Shown here: positions 12,556 through 26,089 of the stretch, one piece after another
Position numbering within the stretch: position 1 is the first letter of the stretch
Layout: each line of letters opens with the position of its first letter
From: Colletotrichum lupini
Taxonomy: Eukaryota; Ascomycota; Sordariomycetes; Glomerellales; Glomerellaceae
Reading direction: 5' to 3'
DNA: 64,000 bases
NCBI RefSeq assembly: GCF_023278565.1
Contig: NC_064676.1
Span: forward strand, 1,612,001 to 1,676,000
Program-made: the position numbers and the translations under genes
The notes under the pieces: generated by a model
Told to the model about the DNA's origin: nothing
The model's database searches: none
Seen by the model: only the letters and a program-made list of their open reading frames with translations

Positions 12556-15500
12556 TCAGAATTGGGTCTCTTCTCGCAATCGACTCTTGGAACTTTGTGG
12601 GTTGAGGCCGACCACGTTACCCATAAAGATGGCGCTTTCGCGTCTCTTATGTTGGTCGTATCCTGAGGAACCGTTGTCGTAGCCGCGAGCCATTTGCTGG
12701 TAGTTGTTGTTCTGGTATCCTGATGGCATGTATTGAGGCTCATATGTTGTGCCACGGCCGACAGGATAATTTGGTGGCGGTGTGGGGGATTGCCGAGCAC
12801 TCTGCAGGTCCTGGAGCAGAGTAGGGGGAGTGTTGCCGGTGCGTTGCTGGCCAGTCATGGCATCCATCAGTCTCTGGCGATGCGGTGATTGACTGGACCC
12901 CGCTGATGTGGAAGGACGCGCATGTTGAGAAGGGTCGTAGGAAGGCCGGTTCGGAAGCCCATTGTTCATCGAGGGCAGGGAGCCTGATCTCTCTCGGCCC
13001 GTCTCTCCTTCGGCGAATGAAGACGGCAGCTCATACTGCTCGGGTTCCAGGCCGAAGATGCCAAAGTAGTTTTGTAACAGCAGGGCAAATACCGGTGCTG
13101 GGATGTTCAGAGTCGGAGAGAACACGATGCCGACGTTGCGGACCGTCATCTTGTTCATGTCTGCGTTGTTGATAATCTTGATCAAAAAAGCGATCAGATA
13201 CTTGAGTAGAGTGGCGTTTGCTTGGGGCAGCCTCTGAACCAATTCAGATACAGCGGCGATTTTGTCTCTTTGGTCGGTCATCTCCGTCACCGAGAGGAAC
13301 TCGAGGTGGAGGTCCCGGGTGAGTATTGTTGTCGGAAGTTCACGGAGATACAACTTCAAGAGTGACGCCACAGCATGAATGTCGTAGTAAGTCTCGTCGG
13401 TAACGAGGTTGACATCGCCCTCTGTGTTAAAGCGCTCGCGAAGCTGCTTGATAACGACGTTTGAGCCGCTCAGGCGGAAAATGCCTTCCTCCAGAATTGC
13501 GTTCTTGGCGTCCAAGTATTGAATACATCGATACACGACGGCGGGGAGAGGGACGTTCACATCAACAGGGTGGTTGTAGCGAACAGCTTCGGCCAAAGGA
13601 GCCCCAAAGGCTTGGCGAATGGGTCCCTGGTATCCGCCCTGGGGAGGTGTTGACGAGCCGCCTTCGCTTCCACCAAACAGAGAATCCTGGCCGTCAGACG
13701 ACGATCTCGTCTTAGGGCCGAACCCGAAAAAGCTTCGCTTTTTCAGCTTCTTCTCCTCGTTGACGGGAACGCCAAGTCCTGCTCTATTTCCCCACTGCGT
13801 AGAGTCGGCAATGGCCTGCATATCCCGTGGAGCGGAGATCATCATGGATGGCTGCGAAGACATTCCCATGGGTTCAACAGGGTGGCTATTCTCTGGCATA
13901 TGTCCATGGTTTTTGGGACGCGCAGGTCCGCCATGGTGGGGAAGATCGCCTTGAGATGTCGCATCGTATCTCACGCCTATGAGGCTGTCGGACTCAGTAG
14001 GCTGATGGTGGTGCTGGGAAGCGGTCTTCTTGTATCGCTGCTTCTTCTTTTCGGCACGCTCAGCTGCGCTAGCATGTTGGCGATCTTGAGTCTGCTGCTT
14101 CGCGGCGTGGGCCTCATCTTCTTCCGGATCTTTATAATCAATCCATCTAAGTAAAGCGTCGACCCACTGGTCTCTTTCCCTGTCATTCTCGGCACAGAGA
14201 ACGTGCTTCACATGACTGGTAGAATCCTTCTTCTTCGGCTCAAGAATTAGGAATGCATGACGGTACTGGTTGTCCATGTCATCTGAGTTGGCAGACGGTT
14301 GCGGTGACTGATTTTCGTTGCTCTGGGACTGTTTGCCGATCTGAGAGCTGGGAAGCTTGATGGTGCCCAAGTGTGCACCCCCGGGCGTTTCGTAGTACTT
14401 GAGATGCGGCCCATCGAGGACGAAGAAGCGGGCTTTCCAGCCACCAAAGTTCTTGCCTCGCTTGGTGAGATATCCGGTTCTGAATGGGCGACCGCCAGGA
14501 CCAGTCTTGACTTTGGCTTCCGCCATGCTCTCCATCGAGCCGGCGTCGTCGGCGTTTGGTGGCAACGTGTGAGTCGACAGATACTTGCAGAGCTCAAGAG
14601 CACTAGCGGTATCCAAAGGAGTCTCCAGAAGCTCTTCCAGGTAGTGGTTGAGAGCGATTCGCCGCGCGTCGAGCTTAGCAGGCGCGTGGCCACTGAAGAG
14701 CGACCTCTCTGGGGTCTTCGCAGTGAAGGCTGGACACTGTTTCAACCTTTGGTCGAGCTTTGCTAGCGAAGCAGAGTCCTTCTCAACCCGCCAAAGCTCG
14801 CCCGGTTCGGAACGGGAGAAAATGGCAAGAGTAAACACCGGATCCTCTTCCAGTTGTGTCAAAGACATCAAACTTGCCCGAGATGGTTTCATGCGCGAGG
14901 ACGCAACCTTCACCTTAATATTCGGCAAGACGTTTGGAGGCAGGAGTAGATCAGGGTATTCCTCAGTGGTGAATCCCTTGAAGATGCGACCACGCTCAGT
15001 CGGACTGCCACGGCTCTTCTCGCTGGCTGAATCCCATCCCTTCTTGACAATGTTCAGAGGTTGAGGGCTCTTGAGAACCATAGGCTCTGGGCCAGATGGT
15101 GTTTGGAGAGAGTGGCCTGGTGGGAGAGGGATCGGCTGGCGAGGTGGCCGTGGCGACAGGGGCGCGGCAGGAAATGAAGAAACACTGGGCGCAGGGCTAT
15201 CAGATGATGACAGACCGCCCATCGGACGCGGGCTTGATGGTAACCCGGGGCTCAGCAAGGGAGCTTCGAGAGTAGTTGCATTCAGAACCGAGCCTAGAGA
15301 AGCTGGGATATTCTCACGCTGCATCCTCTTCGGAGGGCTTGGTGGCAAGCCCGTTGGGGCCTCAGGAATGCCCTCAGTCGGCGAGGTAGTTTGACTCTGT
15401 GTTGTGCTCTTCTTGGATAAGCTTCTCCTCTCCGCCTCCTGAATGGCCAAGATTTCCCGGTCCTGGTCATCCTCTTCGCGTGTCCTACGGCGACCGCGTT

Positions 15501-17824
15501 GCTCAGTGAGGATTTCGTCCACCTCTAAAATGTCGTCGAAGTCGGAGTCAGAGTCATCGTCCTCAGCAGCTGGTTGAGATTGGCTCTGGAGCTGCAGAGG
15601 AGCTGGGGGAGGCTTCCGCGGTGGTGGGGCAGGAAACTGTGAAATACCCTCGCTGGCTGCCGATGCTGGCTCTGGTACTCCAGGAGGCTTAGGGGGAGGC
15701 ATGCTTGGCGGCTGGCTCGGTAGGCTTCGGGATGGTGGAAGACCGAAATTTAGAGGAAGGTCCATGATTTGCTCGTCCTCGTGCTCCCTCCGTGCCGCTT
15801 CTGCTGCTTGTTCCTCGGCATCATGGTTGTACTGATCATAGGCGTGCTCATGTGCTTTGGGCATCTCGTGAGACGGGTCTAGTAGAGCACCAACTGCTGA
15901 TGGAGGGCCGTTGGGCTGGTCGGCGGGAGGTGTGATCGGGTAGGGGGCCATGGCCATATCCACGGGTGAGTGCTTCTGGCTGTCAGAGTCTAGAGTTGGC
16001 GAGTCCGGTGCAACGACTTGTCGCTCCTTTGGAGCGCTGACGTCGACTGTCGGTATTCCTCTGCTGACGGGCATCTTGAGGACCTTGCTGCTAGTTTTCG
16101 ATCCGTCTGCCCCTGTCAATTCCGGTATTGACATGACTTCTTTCAATTTCTTTCGGTACTTCTCCTTGTCTTTCAAGGCCCGTTCCAAGTCTTTGTTGAG
16201 GCCCAAAATCATGGCTCTCTGCTTGTCGACTAAGCGCCATAACTGCGCGTTCTGTTGCGATTGCGAGTTCTTCTCTTTCAATAGGTACTGGATCACCGCT
16301 TCCGGGCTGCCTGCAGTCTTGATCAATCCCTCAATGTCTGTGGGATCAGACTGACTAACAGCTGCGCCTCTGTGCGGCTGTGACTTTGTGGAGATGGCTG
16401 AAATAGCAGAGTCCATGGAGGAGTTCCGCGGCGCTCCTTTGCTCTGTTTGCCCCGCGATGCAGCGGCCAATCCTCCGGAAGAAGACATTGGAGATCGGAG
16501 GGGGCCTGCGAGAGGCCTAGATATCAAGACAGGCTCGGAAGCGCTTCGGTTATCATTCGTAGGGAGCGGTGATATTCTCGGTCTACTGTGACTGTTTCGT
16601 CTGTCAGCTGTGTAACGTATGGCGACGCAGGGAGCAACTAGAGATGGTCAAATCGGGAGGAGGCGACGAGACACACACGTACCGTAGTGTGCTGCGTTCG
16701 GGCGTGGATGAGCAGGACGAATCGCTTTGATAATATGTCTGCGGTTCTCCCGAAAGATCTACTGGAGAGCGGAAATCGTCGGTTGGCGTCGTGACTATGT
16801 CTGGGACAGTTCGAGAACGGTGGGTATGAAATCTTGCCCCGGGTGGGAAGAAAGATGACGATCGAGGAGAGAAAGGGCTCGTCGGCGAAGAAATGGCGGT
16901 ACTCTCGTGGAGGGGACTAGGTATCGGGCGCCGAGGGGATCTATAGGGTGGAGGAGGGCATCAGTCAATATGCTGCCAGGCCAGAGCCGTGGATCCAAGT
17001 CCCACAATAGAGTAGGAAAGATGGTAAGGCAGCTAGAGAGTCGGCGTTGAGCGAAAAGTCAAAATTAAAAAGAGTCGCGGGTCGCCAAGACAAGCACACG
17101 ATATCCTCACAGACCGGGGATCGAGGTAGAAAGAAGTTACGTTCTCTTTCTCTCCCTCTGCGGTTGGAGTTCGGTGGTGGGCGTAGGCGTGGATAGACAA
17201 GCGAGCGAGTCGCAGGACTGTTTATCTAGCGGGCGTGGAAAAGTCAAGGCAAGGTGGTAGGGTCAAGGAGGAGAAAGAAGCAGCAACAGCAGCGGCAGCA
17301 GCAAGAAAAAGCAAGGCACAGAGAGAGAAACCAGAGCGAAGCAGAGCAGAGCAAAGAGTGGACCGTTACTCGTTTGGTAATCAGAACCAGTGGAGGCCCA
17401 GTGGAACGTACCTTGGAGATGGAGTAAGAAGAGGGCTGGTCGCACTGCTAGCAGTGTGACTGGCAGCGGTAGCGGCAGCGATGCTTGTATTGGCGGCGGT
17501 GGTGGTGCTGTTGTTGCTAATGCTTGCAGGATCGGATGCTGGGATCAAGAGGCCTGTCGTGGGGCCATCCTTGGAAGAAGGGGAGTAAGAGGAGACGTCT
17601 GCGACCTGCAGCCGGTGAAGAGGATGTTTTTGGTGAGGGAGGCGAGGGTGATGATGAGCAACGGGGGCGACAGCAGAACGACGTGGAGCAGCATCAGCAG
17701 CAGCAGCAGCAGAAGCAGAAGCGGATGCGTCAACGGGAAGCCCAGACGTGGAAGTCGTACCAGAAGCATCAGGATCTGAAGTTGAGCCCTGGGCACTCTG
17801 AGTCTGGAGCGCAAGCTGCGACAT
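12556..17824 (-). CDS. Bem3-like Rho GTPase-activating protein (PX-PH-RhoGAP)
   Basis: Three coding exons, complement(12556..16585, 16683..16940, 17412..17824), 1,566 aa. It is predicted to accelerate GTP hydrolysis on Cdc42/Rho GTPases at membranes and so control polarity and hyphal growth. Domains in order: Ser/Pro/Ala-rich N-terminus; coiled coil (~323-374); proline-rich linker (~450-750); PX (~775-900); PH (~920-1040, with the YLTKRG...W..RFFVL signature); RhoGAP (~1217-1400) with the arginine finger in GIFRLSGS near residue 1260. PX plus PH plus RhoGAP is the Bem3 arrangement. Both introns (16586-16682, 97 nt; 16941-17411, 471 nt) join in phase, with donors GTACGT and good branch/acceptor sites (CTGAC; ATTGACTGAT then TATAG). 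The ATG at 17824 lies in a CACCATG context. The 471-nt intron is long for a fungus, so the N-terminal exon is the least certain part. It could instead be 5' UTR with translation starting further in. Confidence 0.9.
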
Positions 17825-19119
17825 GGTGGGCAATGCGACGGAAAGACAACTGGCCGGCGGCCCAACTAGGGGTGTGTGCAGGGTCAGAGCTTAACGCAGG
17901 ACAACCTCGCAGCGGTTTCGAGATGCCTGGATAACCCCGACTGCCGTTGCATGTAGACCGGCCTCTTTCTAGACGGGATGCAGATTGCAGTGTAGGTTTT
18001 TTATTTTTGTTTCTCGGGAGCGAGCGAATCCAGCCGGGAAGGGACGCGGACGGAGAGCGGAGCCGAGGGGCCAGTCGTGCAAGGACTAGTCGAAGCAGAC
18101 CAGAGTCGACTCTGATCTGTTCTAATGCAGACAGGTAGCCAGTCGAAAAGGCCGATTTTTTGGCTCTGCTGGGTTGGGTTTTGGAGGTTGAGGTTGTCGT
18201 CACGGGTCGTTGTAGTATTGCAGGGCGAGCAGGACGTAAGACGAGGATGTGGAAGGACGAAGAAGAGATTGTATCTTGGACGTGGGCCAGAGCAGAGCAC
18301 AGTAGATCAGATGAATGGCGTCCTTCGGGTCCCAAGGGAGGGATGGGAGGCCCGTCTCGCGGTGCCGGATATGCTTTGTGAAAGGAATGCTGCCAGCCGG
18401 GCGTGGATGAGACAAGTGCCCGTTGTCTTGGGTAGGCGTGCGCGTGTGCTTGTATGTATGTGTGTGTATTTGTGTGTGTATTTGTGTGTGTGTGGTGTTG
18501 TGACGGGGGGCGATGCTGGACGAGAGGACCATTGGCTGGCACAGACGCAGAAAGAGAGCGAGAGAAGCAACTCGGCTATGGACGATTTGGCATCCGTGAG
18601 GTGAGGCCAGAAGCAAAGAGACGGGAGGATGTGGCCGTTGGGGTGGCCGAAGTGTAGGTTTTCCGATGAACAATGCAGTGCAATGCAACGCGAATGATGG
18701 TGGGCTAGGCCGGACAGACCCAGCTTCAGAGTCGACCAGCGTTGAAGGGGAAAGGATTTGATGTTGTGGTGTTGTGGTGTTTTGATCAAAGAACCCCCTT
18801 ATTTCCCGTCTTGCCGCTTCCAGCAACTAGCAAAGGGAGGCTGATCTGTGGTGCTGTTCGTGGCAGAGGAGGGTAGCATTCGAGTCGACCGTCAATAAAA
18901 CTAGCCGAGAGCCTAGAAGTCTGGATAAGAAGATCAGAATATCATTTGTATAGCAGTAGTCCATTCAACCAGTCGAGCGTGTCTGTCGCCAAACATCCAT
19001 TCCAAAATAATTCAGGGCAGGTCGGCAGCGGCATTCGCAACCGGACCTTAACAGGAGGGGGAGACGGGGGGGGGACGTACATCTGAAGGTTAAACAGGGT
19101 GCCGGGGAATAAGTGGCCG

Positions 19120-19150
<31 letters not shown>

Positions 19151-22100
19151 GTAGTACCTCGAAGCGTGAGTAGTGGAGGTATCTTTGCACCACCGATACC
19201 CCGATAAGGTACTTGGAAGCCACAGGGGCCAATGACAATCAAATAGTCGTAGCAGCAGGATGCGTGGACTGGGAATTGGCTGCAGGTGGTGCAGTCCCCT
19301 GTTGCTGCTGCTGTACGTTCCTGGTCGTGTGGGTGGGTTCGTGGTTCTTGGAGTCTGCATCTGCCGCTGCAAGGTGTGGCCAGAAAGGGAAGGATGCAGT
19401 TGGGATATGGAATAGTCTGTCCTCCGTGATAACCATACGCTGGTAGGTCTCCTGAGGGCCTTCGAAGTTCCGTCCGTTCAGGGGCCGACTCGGGGAAGAG
19501 GAGCGAGGATGAGAATGTCGGAAAGAATGCGAGCGTGGCGGGACGTATAGACGTGGACGTGGGGAGGAGATGAAGAGGAGGAGGCGGAAGAGATTGGATT
19601 GACAATGGCCACTGGCAAGCCGCAAAAGAGATGCGATGCACCATCAGCATTGACCTCTGGGGTTCATTTTGCATCCCGTTGTTGGTCATCCGGATGATGG
19701 ATCCCTCCCTTCCATCGTCCCCTCCCTCGAGGCTCCGTGGCACCGTGTCTCCTCGACCTTTAACGTGCTAGCTGGCATCGGAGCAATTGCTGTATCCTCC
19801 CCGATAGTTGTATCCCTTTGGAGCCTTTGGCCCCCACGGTGGGCGGGAATGACGGTGTTCCATACACGTGCCACTATCATTTCAAAGCGATACTTGGTGC
19901 GGGGGCCTCGAAGACACGCTGCATAGAATGATGCTGGAGCATGACAGTCTGGTAGCGAAGAAAGTATTCGTCTGTTAACCCTGTCAGCCATTGCCTCTAG
20001 TTCGCATTCTAAGGGTGATTTGGTCATTTAGTGTTGGACTCATAAGGTTGTGAGAAACGTCTTCATCTCCCAGGGCAGCCGGTCTGCCGCTGGTGTGTCA
20101 ATGGCGAAACCGTCATCCTAGATTTGTTGTTTGTCGTCCATAGTCTGTCTTCCCGCCATGATGACTTTGATGGCGCTCTGGACCTTTGCCTCAGTAAATT
20201 AAGTCGTAAACCAGGGGACTGTTCATACGTTTTTTGCTGGTTTTTCTCTTGCGGGTGAGAAACAAACTGAGGTTTGCTCAAGTCACCAGCATGTTGAAAG
20301 TGCTTGGGCTTACATAAGGCTGTTTCCAAGGTACCTGCGTGCCTGCCTAGGTAGGTACCTTGCCTTGCCGTACCTTGCCTTTTAGTGCGGGCAGTTGCTC
20401 CTTCACGATATCACCTTCCTTTCGGGTTTATGCAATTCACTCTAGAAAGTGCCGACCTCCCTACCTTGGTAGATTATTCTTTCCGCAATAGACAACGGGA
20501 CTGAATGTAGCAAGAGGTGCCTTCCATTGCTCCTGCATTTGCCCAAGTAGGTTGACGAATTATTACCTAAGGTACTAGAGACATTGCGAGGCACTTGTTT
20601 CTATTCTGCCTTCCTGCAGGACATGAGGCATCCCAAGGTCCCTTAGTTATGTTGCTGATGTAAGTCCTCCAATCTTCATGCTTCGTGTTTTTTTTTATGC
20701 ATCGACTTCAATCTCCGACCACGTCTGATTCTCTGCCTCTGTGTTTTTGGTTTCACTCCCTTCGTGCAGGCCGACTGAACCAGCAAACCGGCACCACTAG
20801 GTGCCGTAGGAACCTTACCAACACGGGCACTCACGGTTTCCCACGTCAGCCACGTGTGCAGCAGCAGCAGCAGCATGTTGAGCTGGCGAGATTTGGCTCC
20901 AAGGCATCTTCAGACTCCATCCCACACGCCCGCCCCGCGCCCTGAGAGACTTGCTATGCCAATCTAAAGTTTTGGTTCTCGATCCTGACCCGTTAATCTC
21001 TTCCTACCTCGACGGCTTTTCTACAATTACGGTCCACGGTATCTGTCTATCTACGGAGAACAGGTCGGTCACGACCAGATGTCACCGGTAACTCAAGCTT
21101 CACTGATGTATCAAAGAGGCTGGAACTCTCCGACTCCCATTAACCTTTGACATATGGACCAACCCAGACCGTGGTCTCGACCGCTCGGCTCCGGAAAGTA
21201 CCTCGCCCTCCACGACACTACACAACTCTCAAATTCATCCGATAACCTGCCAGACACTCAGAAGCCAATATCAGCAACATATTGTCGTCGCGTAATGTCC
21301 CGAATGTCCCGCACCGCTGGCGAGTGACCACAGGTCATCTTGCCTCTCTCCCGAAACACCGGCTTTCTTGAAACATGTCAGTCACGAGTCCGCGTACGAC
21401 AAACAAATCTGCGTATTACAGATCAGTACGGAGAACACACGCCAACTGACTGTTGGCATTTGCCTCTTTGCGCTTCCCCGCCGTCGTCACCCACAGCAGC
21501 TCTTCCCAAGCTTCATCAGCATCGCAAGGTTCGAGCCGCCTTGTCATTCGGCTCCATCCTCCTTCAGACATCTCTACATCTTCCACACCGTGCACCGATG
21601 CTCCTTCTCGGCACTTGAAGAGACTTGAGTCTTCGAGCTGGCCAACGACACTCACTCACGAGTCATACTGTTCAACGACTAGGAATCAAGTTGCCCCCTA
21701 CAAAGTACACGATCAAAACATCTCCAGTTCTCCTACGGACATGCTTCCTCCACCACATCCATGCATGCATGGCACGGGTGCCGTAGCGCTGTGGGCCACT
21801 TTCACACACCCCAGATTCCTAACGCCACGACCCAAGGCCTTAATTAATCTCAGGGCCAGGGGTCTCTGCTCAGTTTGCTCCAATCATACCCCTGCCTTTT
21901 TCGTCTTCCTGGTCCTCGTCCCTCTTTGAGGTCCTCAAGTCCCAGACATTTGATGCCTCCACTTCAAAAACAGCACTTCCACTTCCAGGACCAGGGCTAG
22001 GGACGGCAAAGTGGCCCAAGCGGGTGTTCTGACTCTGGGCCAGCCAGGATCGAATGCCCGTCACATCAATACAGAGAAAAAGAGAACTACCTATGGGCAC

Positions 22101-24736
22101 TTGGAATGGATCCATTCGAAACTGGGATCCTCGCCAGTCACGGTCGTCCAGCAAATGCTATCCACGTCCTCCGTTTGCTGTCACATTTGAGATGCTATTC
22201 GCGGCGCGTCCACAGCATTCACTCGACGTGTCACGCCTTTATGGGAATGACAAACCCCACAGCGGCTTCATGCGCGAGCAGCTATCGGCTGGATTTTGTC
22301 CTTCTGCTGTTGCTTCAGACACTGTCTGCCACGTCGCGCGCTGTCCACCCACTGGGAATGTGGCACTGGGCTTTCGCCGTGATCTGGCTTTGCCCCCTTG
22401 CCTAGGCCTGTGGAATCCTACAATACAAAAGAGAGTGGCTAGTCTTGTTAGGTATCTGGCCAGACTCGGTCTAGCACGTTTATGTGTCATGCAGGAGGTA
22501 GTACCGCTTCTGCAGGAACAGACTACAGGCACATCCTCCGCCAGCAGGAATCGTGGAATTCGCACACTGAGCCGAGAGCCAAGGCGCCCGTACTTCGTAC
22601 TAGCAGGCACCTTGGGTTGGGTTAACTATGACCGGACACATGCTACACCGTCTGCTACTCAGCCGTCACTTGCGCCGCCAAATGAGTGCACCATATATCC
22701 AGTATAAACATCTGCATTACAAAATACGGCAGTCATCACGGCATGACTCTAGGGCGTTGCCTCAACTTCGACGCAAATAACCTCGAGGGACAGTTGTCAA
22801 CCCAAGATCCCTCGAATCGACGGGCTAGATTTCTGGGAATACTCGCGGGATATTCACTTCTCGGAAGCATCCGTGGTCTAGTGTTACAAGACAGGAAACT
22901 CGTCGAGCCCCTTCAATCTCCAATCTGTTCCAGTTTTGTCGCCAATTGCACTCTTGGGAGTTCGAAGTGATCCTAGACTGTTGCGCAAGTCCCCAACCCG
23001 AGCGCCTGAGAAAACACGGGACTATGCAGTCAAAGACCGCTCACTCCAGCACTCACCATGCCTTCGATGACTCGGGAGCAGTTCCTAACCAAGTCATGAG
23101 GTCACACAACGCAACTGGGCAATCGCTCGAGCCTCTCATCAGCACCTTTCAATTACATCTCATGGAACAGTCTAGGCTTTGGGAGTTCCCAAAGTTGAGA
23201 TGCCGTTGAACTGCGGAACAAGCGGCCACTGACCCTTGTGTGCAGCCACTTTTCAAAGAAGCCACTGACATGATTGGCACATTGGCAATTGAGAGCTTCC
23301 CAGCCTACACAGAGTGAGTAAGTTGGGCAGTCCAGATTTACGTGGGAAAAGCGGTGTCTTTGCTGCAGCTTCTACTTCCACCGATGGCACTGAAAGGCTA
23401 GTGGATCAGAAGGGGTCCGTAGAGCAATCGGTCAGGTCGGCAATTTTCTTCGATCTGAACAGGCTCGATGTCCATCCGTAGGGGCAAACAAGCCGGTACT
23501 CGAGGGGCAAATACGGCGAATCGACAGACCCGCTTAGAACCGGCATTCCGAAGCAAAATGGCAAGATAATTCTCTTCAGGCCCCTGAGGCTCGCGGGCGC
23601 AGCGTCAGTTCTTTTCCAGATCCGGAGAATCGTCCCCGGTCGTGTTGATAAAGTCGACATTACGGCCTTCAATCAGCCAACGAGAGAGCTCGGAGTGGGA
23701 TGGAACAAGCAACAGATGGCAGTGAAGAAAGCGGGCCCTTGGAGAGACCAGGCAGGTTGTGATCAGAGGCATCAGAAGTCGATGCCAATTTAAACCGCTG
23801 CAGCGGTGTAGACTATGGAGTACGGAGTATGGCCTACGAAAACCCTCTGGCGGCAGTGCAGCTATTCCCGACTGGTGCTGTGGGCGCGAACCAGATGCGA
23901 GTACCAGGAAACCCCCTCTCCAGCGTCGCTTTTTCCCTCAGCGCCTCAGCGGCCGTTGTTTCTGGATCCTGATGGCTGGTGGATCCAGCAATCTCAATCC
24001 ATTTCCATGAGCACATTCGAACCACAGGCGCGAAAGCCCAGGAGCTCAAGGCGCGCAATGAGATCCCACACTACAATCCCATGAAGTATGAACGGCCAAG
24101 AGATCCATGTCTAGTACGACGAGACAACACCAGGAAAAGGAGCATGCATTGCGCTTGTCCTGACGTGCCTGGCTTGCACTCGCGAACGCCTCGAGACGCC
24201 TGCACGAACTCATGAGCCAGAAGCCGCTCTGAATGGGAGAGACAATTGGTGGCCTGTGCCAGCCGCCTCGGAAGCCAAGCGTTAGGATCGACAGAGCCAG
24301 CCAATCAAGCGTGGCGGGAGGGCAAGAGGACTTGGACCCTGAGAAAGACAGGTGGGAACTTGGGAGCTCGTTGCATTGCAAACTGGAATAGCCCCTCGTC
24401 CCATATGCGGCCCAGGCGGAATGCCGTCAGGAATTACGATGCTGGTCTTGAATTCACTGCACACAGTCTTAGGAAGCAGACAGAGCGTCAAACACAATAT
24501 GCTACTTTGTCCCAGCATACGGGGTCATCTTGATACCACGCCAGACGGCAGCTCTAGGCCACCCATTGTGCGGTTCAGATCTGCATTGCCGCCCATGTTC
24601 AAGGCGGCTTGGCCAAGCATCGGGAAGCTCCAGTTCCGCTAATGAAGCTGTCCGCTACTGCACCTCACCAGCTGCAGCTCACTTTTTGTCATGGTCGTCC
24701 GTTGCTGCAGAACACAACAAGCGATTGTTTCGTTCA
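17825..24736. other. Gene-poor 7-kb region with microsatellites
   Basis: No convincing gene. The first kilobases are probably the promoter and leader of the Bem3-like gene (minus strand). Simple repeats include CAG/CAA-type triplets near 17690-17735 (within the first Bem3 exon and its edge), GTGTGT-rich DNA at about 18445-18500, and a GGT run at 19125-19153. Short palindromic GGTACC/CCTAGGTA motifs occur near 20329-20362. Open frames up to ~217 codons exist (for example at 22054-22707) but lack domains and are mirrored on the other strand. The right part abuts the transposon at 24745 and may be older decayed sequence. Confidence 0.4.
19125..19153 (+). repeat. GGT trinucleotide microsatellite
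   Basis: An almost uninterrupted run of GGT triplets (about nine units) in non-coding DNA. No coding frame with support covers it. Confidence 0.8.
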
Positions 24737-24744
24737 TATAACAA
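24737..24744. repeat. Left 8-bp target-site duplication of the TIR element
   Basis: TATAACAA directly precedes the left inverted repeat. Its partner after the right end is TATGACAA. The single difference is TpG to TpA, the RIP-type change, so the two are read as one duplicated 8-bp target. Confidence 0.6.
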
Positions 24745-24801
24745 GGGCGAGGATATTCTACCAGCAGCTCCCGCTATTCTGCCACCAAGTATAGCTACGG
24801 C
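24745..24801 (+). repeat. Left terminal inverted repeat (57 bp)
   Basis: Begins GGGCGAGGATATTC and matches the reverse complement of 28113-28169 over 57 positions with five differences (offsets 16, 42, 47, 49 and 53). All five are transitions in a TpG/CpA context. Similarity ends sharply after offset 57. Confidence 0.85.
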
Positions 24802-24980
24802 TACTACACGACCGCCGGTCTCGGGTATATATATAAACTAGGCTCTGCGTAGTTAGTATTTAAATAAATTAGACTAATTAAAGGCCGTTAATTAACTTAT
24901 AGTTAATTAAATTATTTTAATAAAAAGTATAATAATTAACGAATTAGTCTAATTTAACATAATTAACGAAGTAGCCTAAT

Positions 24981-25064
24981 TAACTACTTAATTAACTACT
25001 TAATTAACTACTTAATTAACTACTTAATTAACTACTTAATTAACTACTTAATTAACTACTTAAT
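24981..25064 (+). repeat. 12-bp AT-rich tandem repeat inside the TIR element
   Basis: Seven perfect head-to-tail copies of the unit TAACTACTTAAT lie just inside the left end of the element, followed by degenerate TTAATTA-type sequence. Each junction contains the palindrome TTAATTAA. Perfect copies in an otherwise RIP-scrambled core point to recent slippage expansion after mutation. Confidence 0.9.
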
Positions 25065-26089
25065 TAATTATTAATTACTTTATATAACTTATAGCCCGTA
25101 ATTTAATAACTTCTTTTACTTTAGCCTCGTACTCTATTTTAGCCTCGTACTTATTAATAAGTCTATCTATCTTACTTTTTATTATAGGATTAATATTATA
25201 AATATAATCCTTATTAGCTAGATCTTATAGTATATTTAACTATATAAGATTACTAATTAATTAAAATTACGATTTTATAAGCGTTAATAATTAAAGAGTT
25301 TTCATAAAATTAATCGTATTACTATTAACTACATTAATTACTTCGTTAATAATAGCTTATTAATACTTTTATTATATTTTTATATTAAGCTTATATATAT
25401 TAGAATTATATATAATCTCGAGGCCTTATTAAATAAAAGTAGCCCTATTTAGCGCTAGAGGTATTATTAATAATAGTAGTATTAATATAAATATTACTTT
25501 TACGTATTTAATAACTTCTTTATATTTAAATATAAAGGGCTCTTATTTAAAAAAGGTACTTCGATTAATAGTTAGCTTTTTTAACTTACTTATTATAATT
25601 ATTATAATACCCGTTATAAAGCCCTATAAGTAACCCTTACCTCGGACTTATAAAGGATTAAATAGGGGGATAAAAGTATTATTATTAATAATAGGCTCTA
25701 AGCGTTATTAAAACTAATATAAATAGATCTTTTTTAATAATATTAAAGTACTATCCTTAATATATTACTAAAAAACGTAATAATAAAGTAGTTTATAAGT
25801 AGTTTAAATTAAGTAATATACGCACTTTTTTAATAACTTTTTTAATAAACCTAAATTTAGTTATTTATTTGGTATATTAAGCTCTTATAAAAGTTATTTA
25901 AAAGTATTATAATATATATATAAACGTATTTTTTTAAAAATAATCTTATAGTAATACTTAATACTTTAGCTTAGTAACGGGTCTAATAAGTACTAATTAT
26001 AGCCGCTTAACTTATTCAAAAAAATAATTAATTTATTAAATATAGCTTTAAAATTACTTATATAATAATAAACTCGTACTTTGATATTT

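Noticed and set aside
18200..18826. 208-codon open frame on the minus strand upstream of the Bem3-like gene
   Set aside because: Consists mainly of translated CACACA-type repeat and spacer; no domain.
22054..22707. 217-codon open frame on the plus strand
   Set aside because: No domain, overlapped by several other frames, in a gene-poor region near a transposon.
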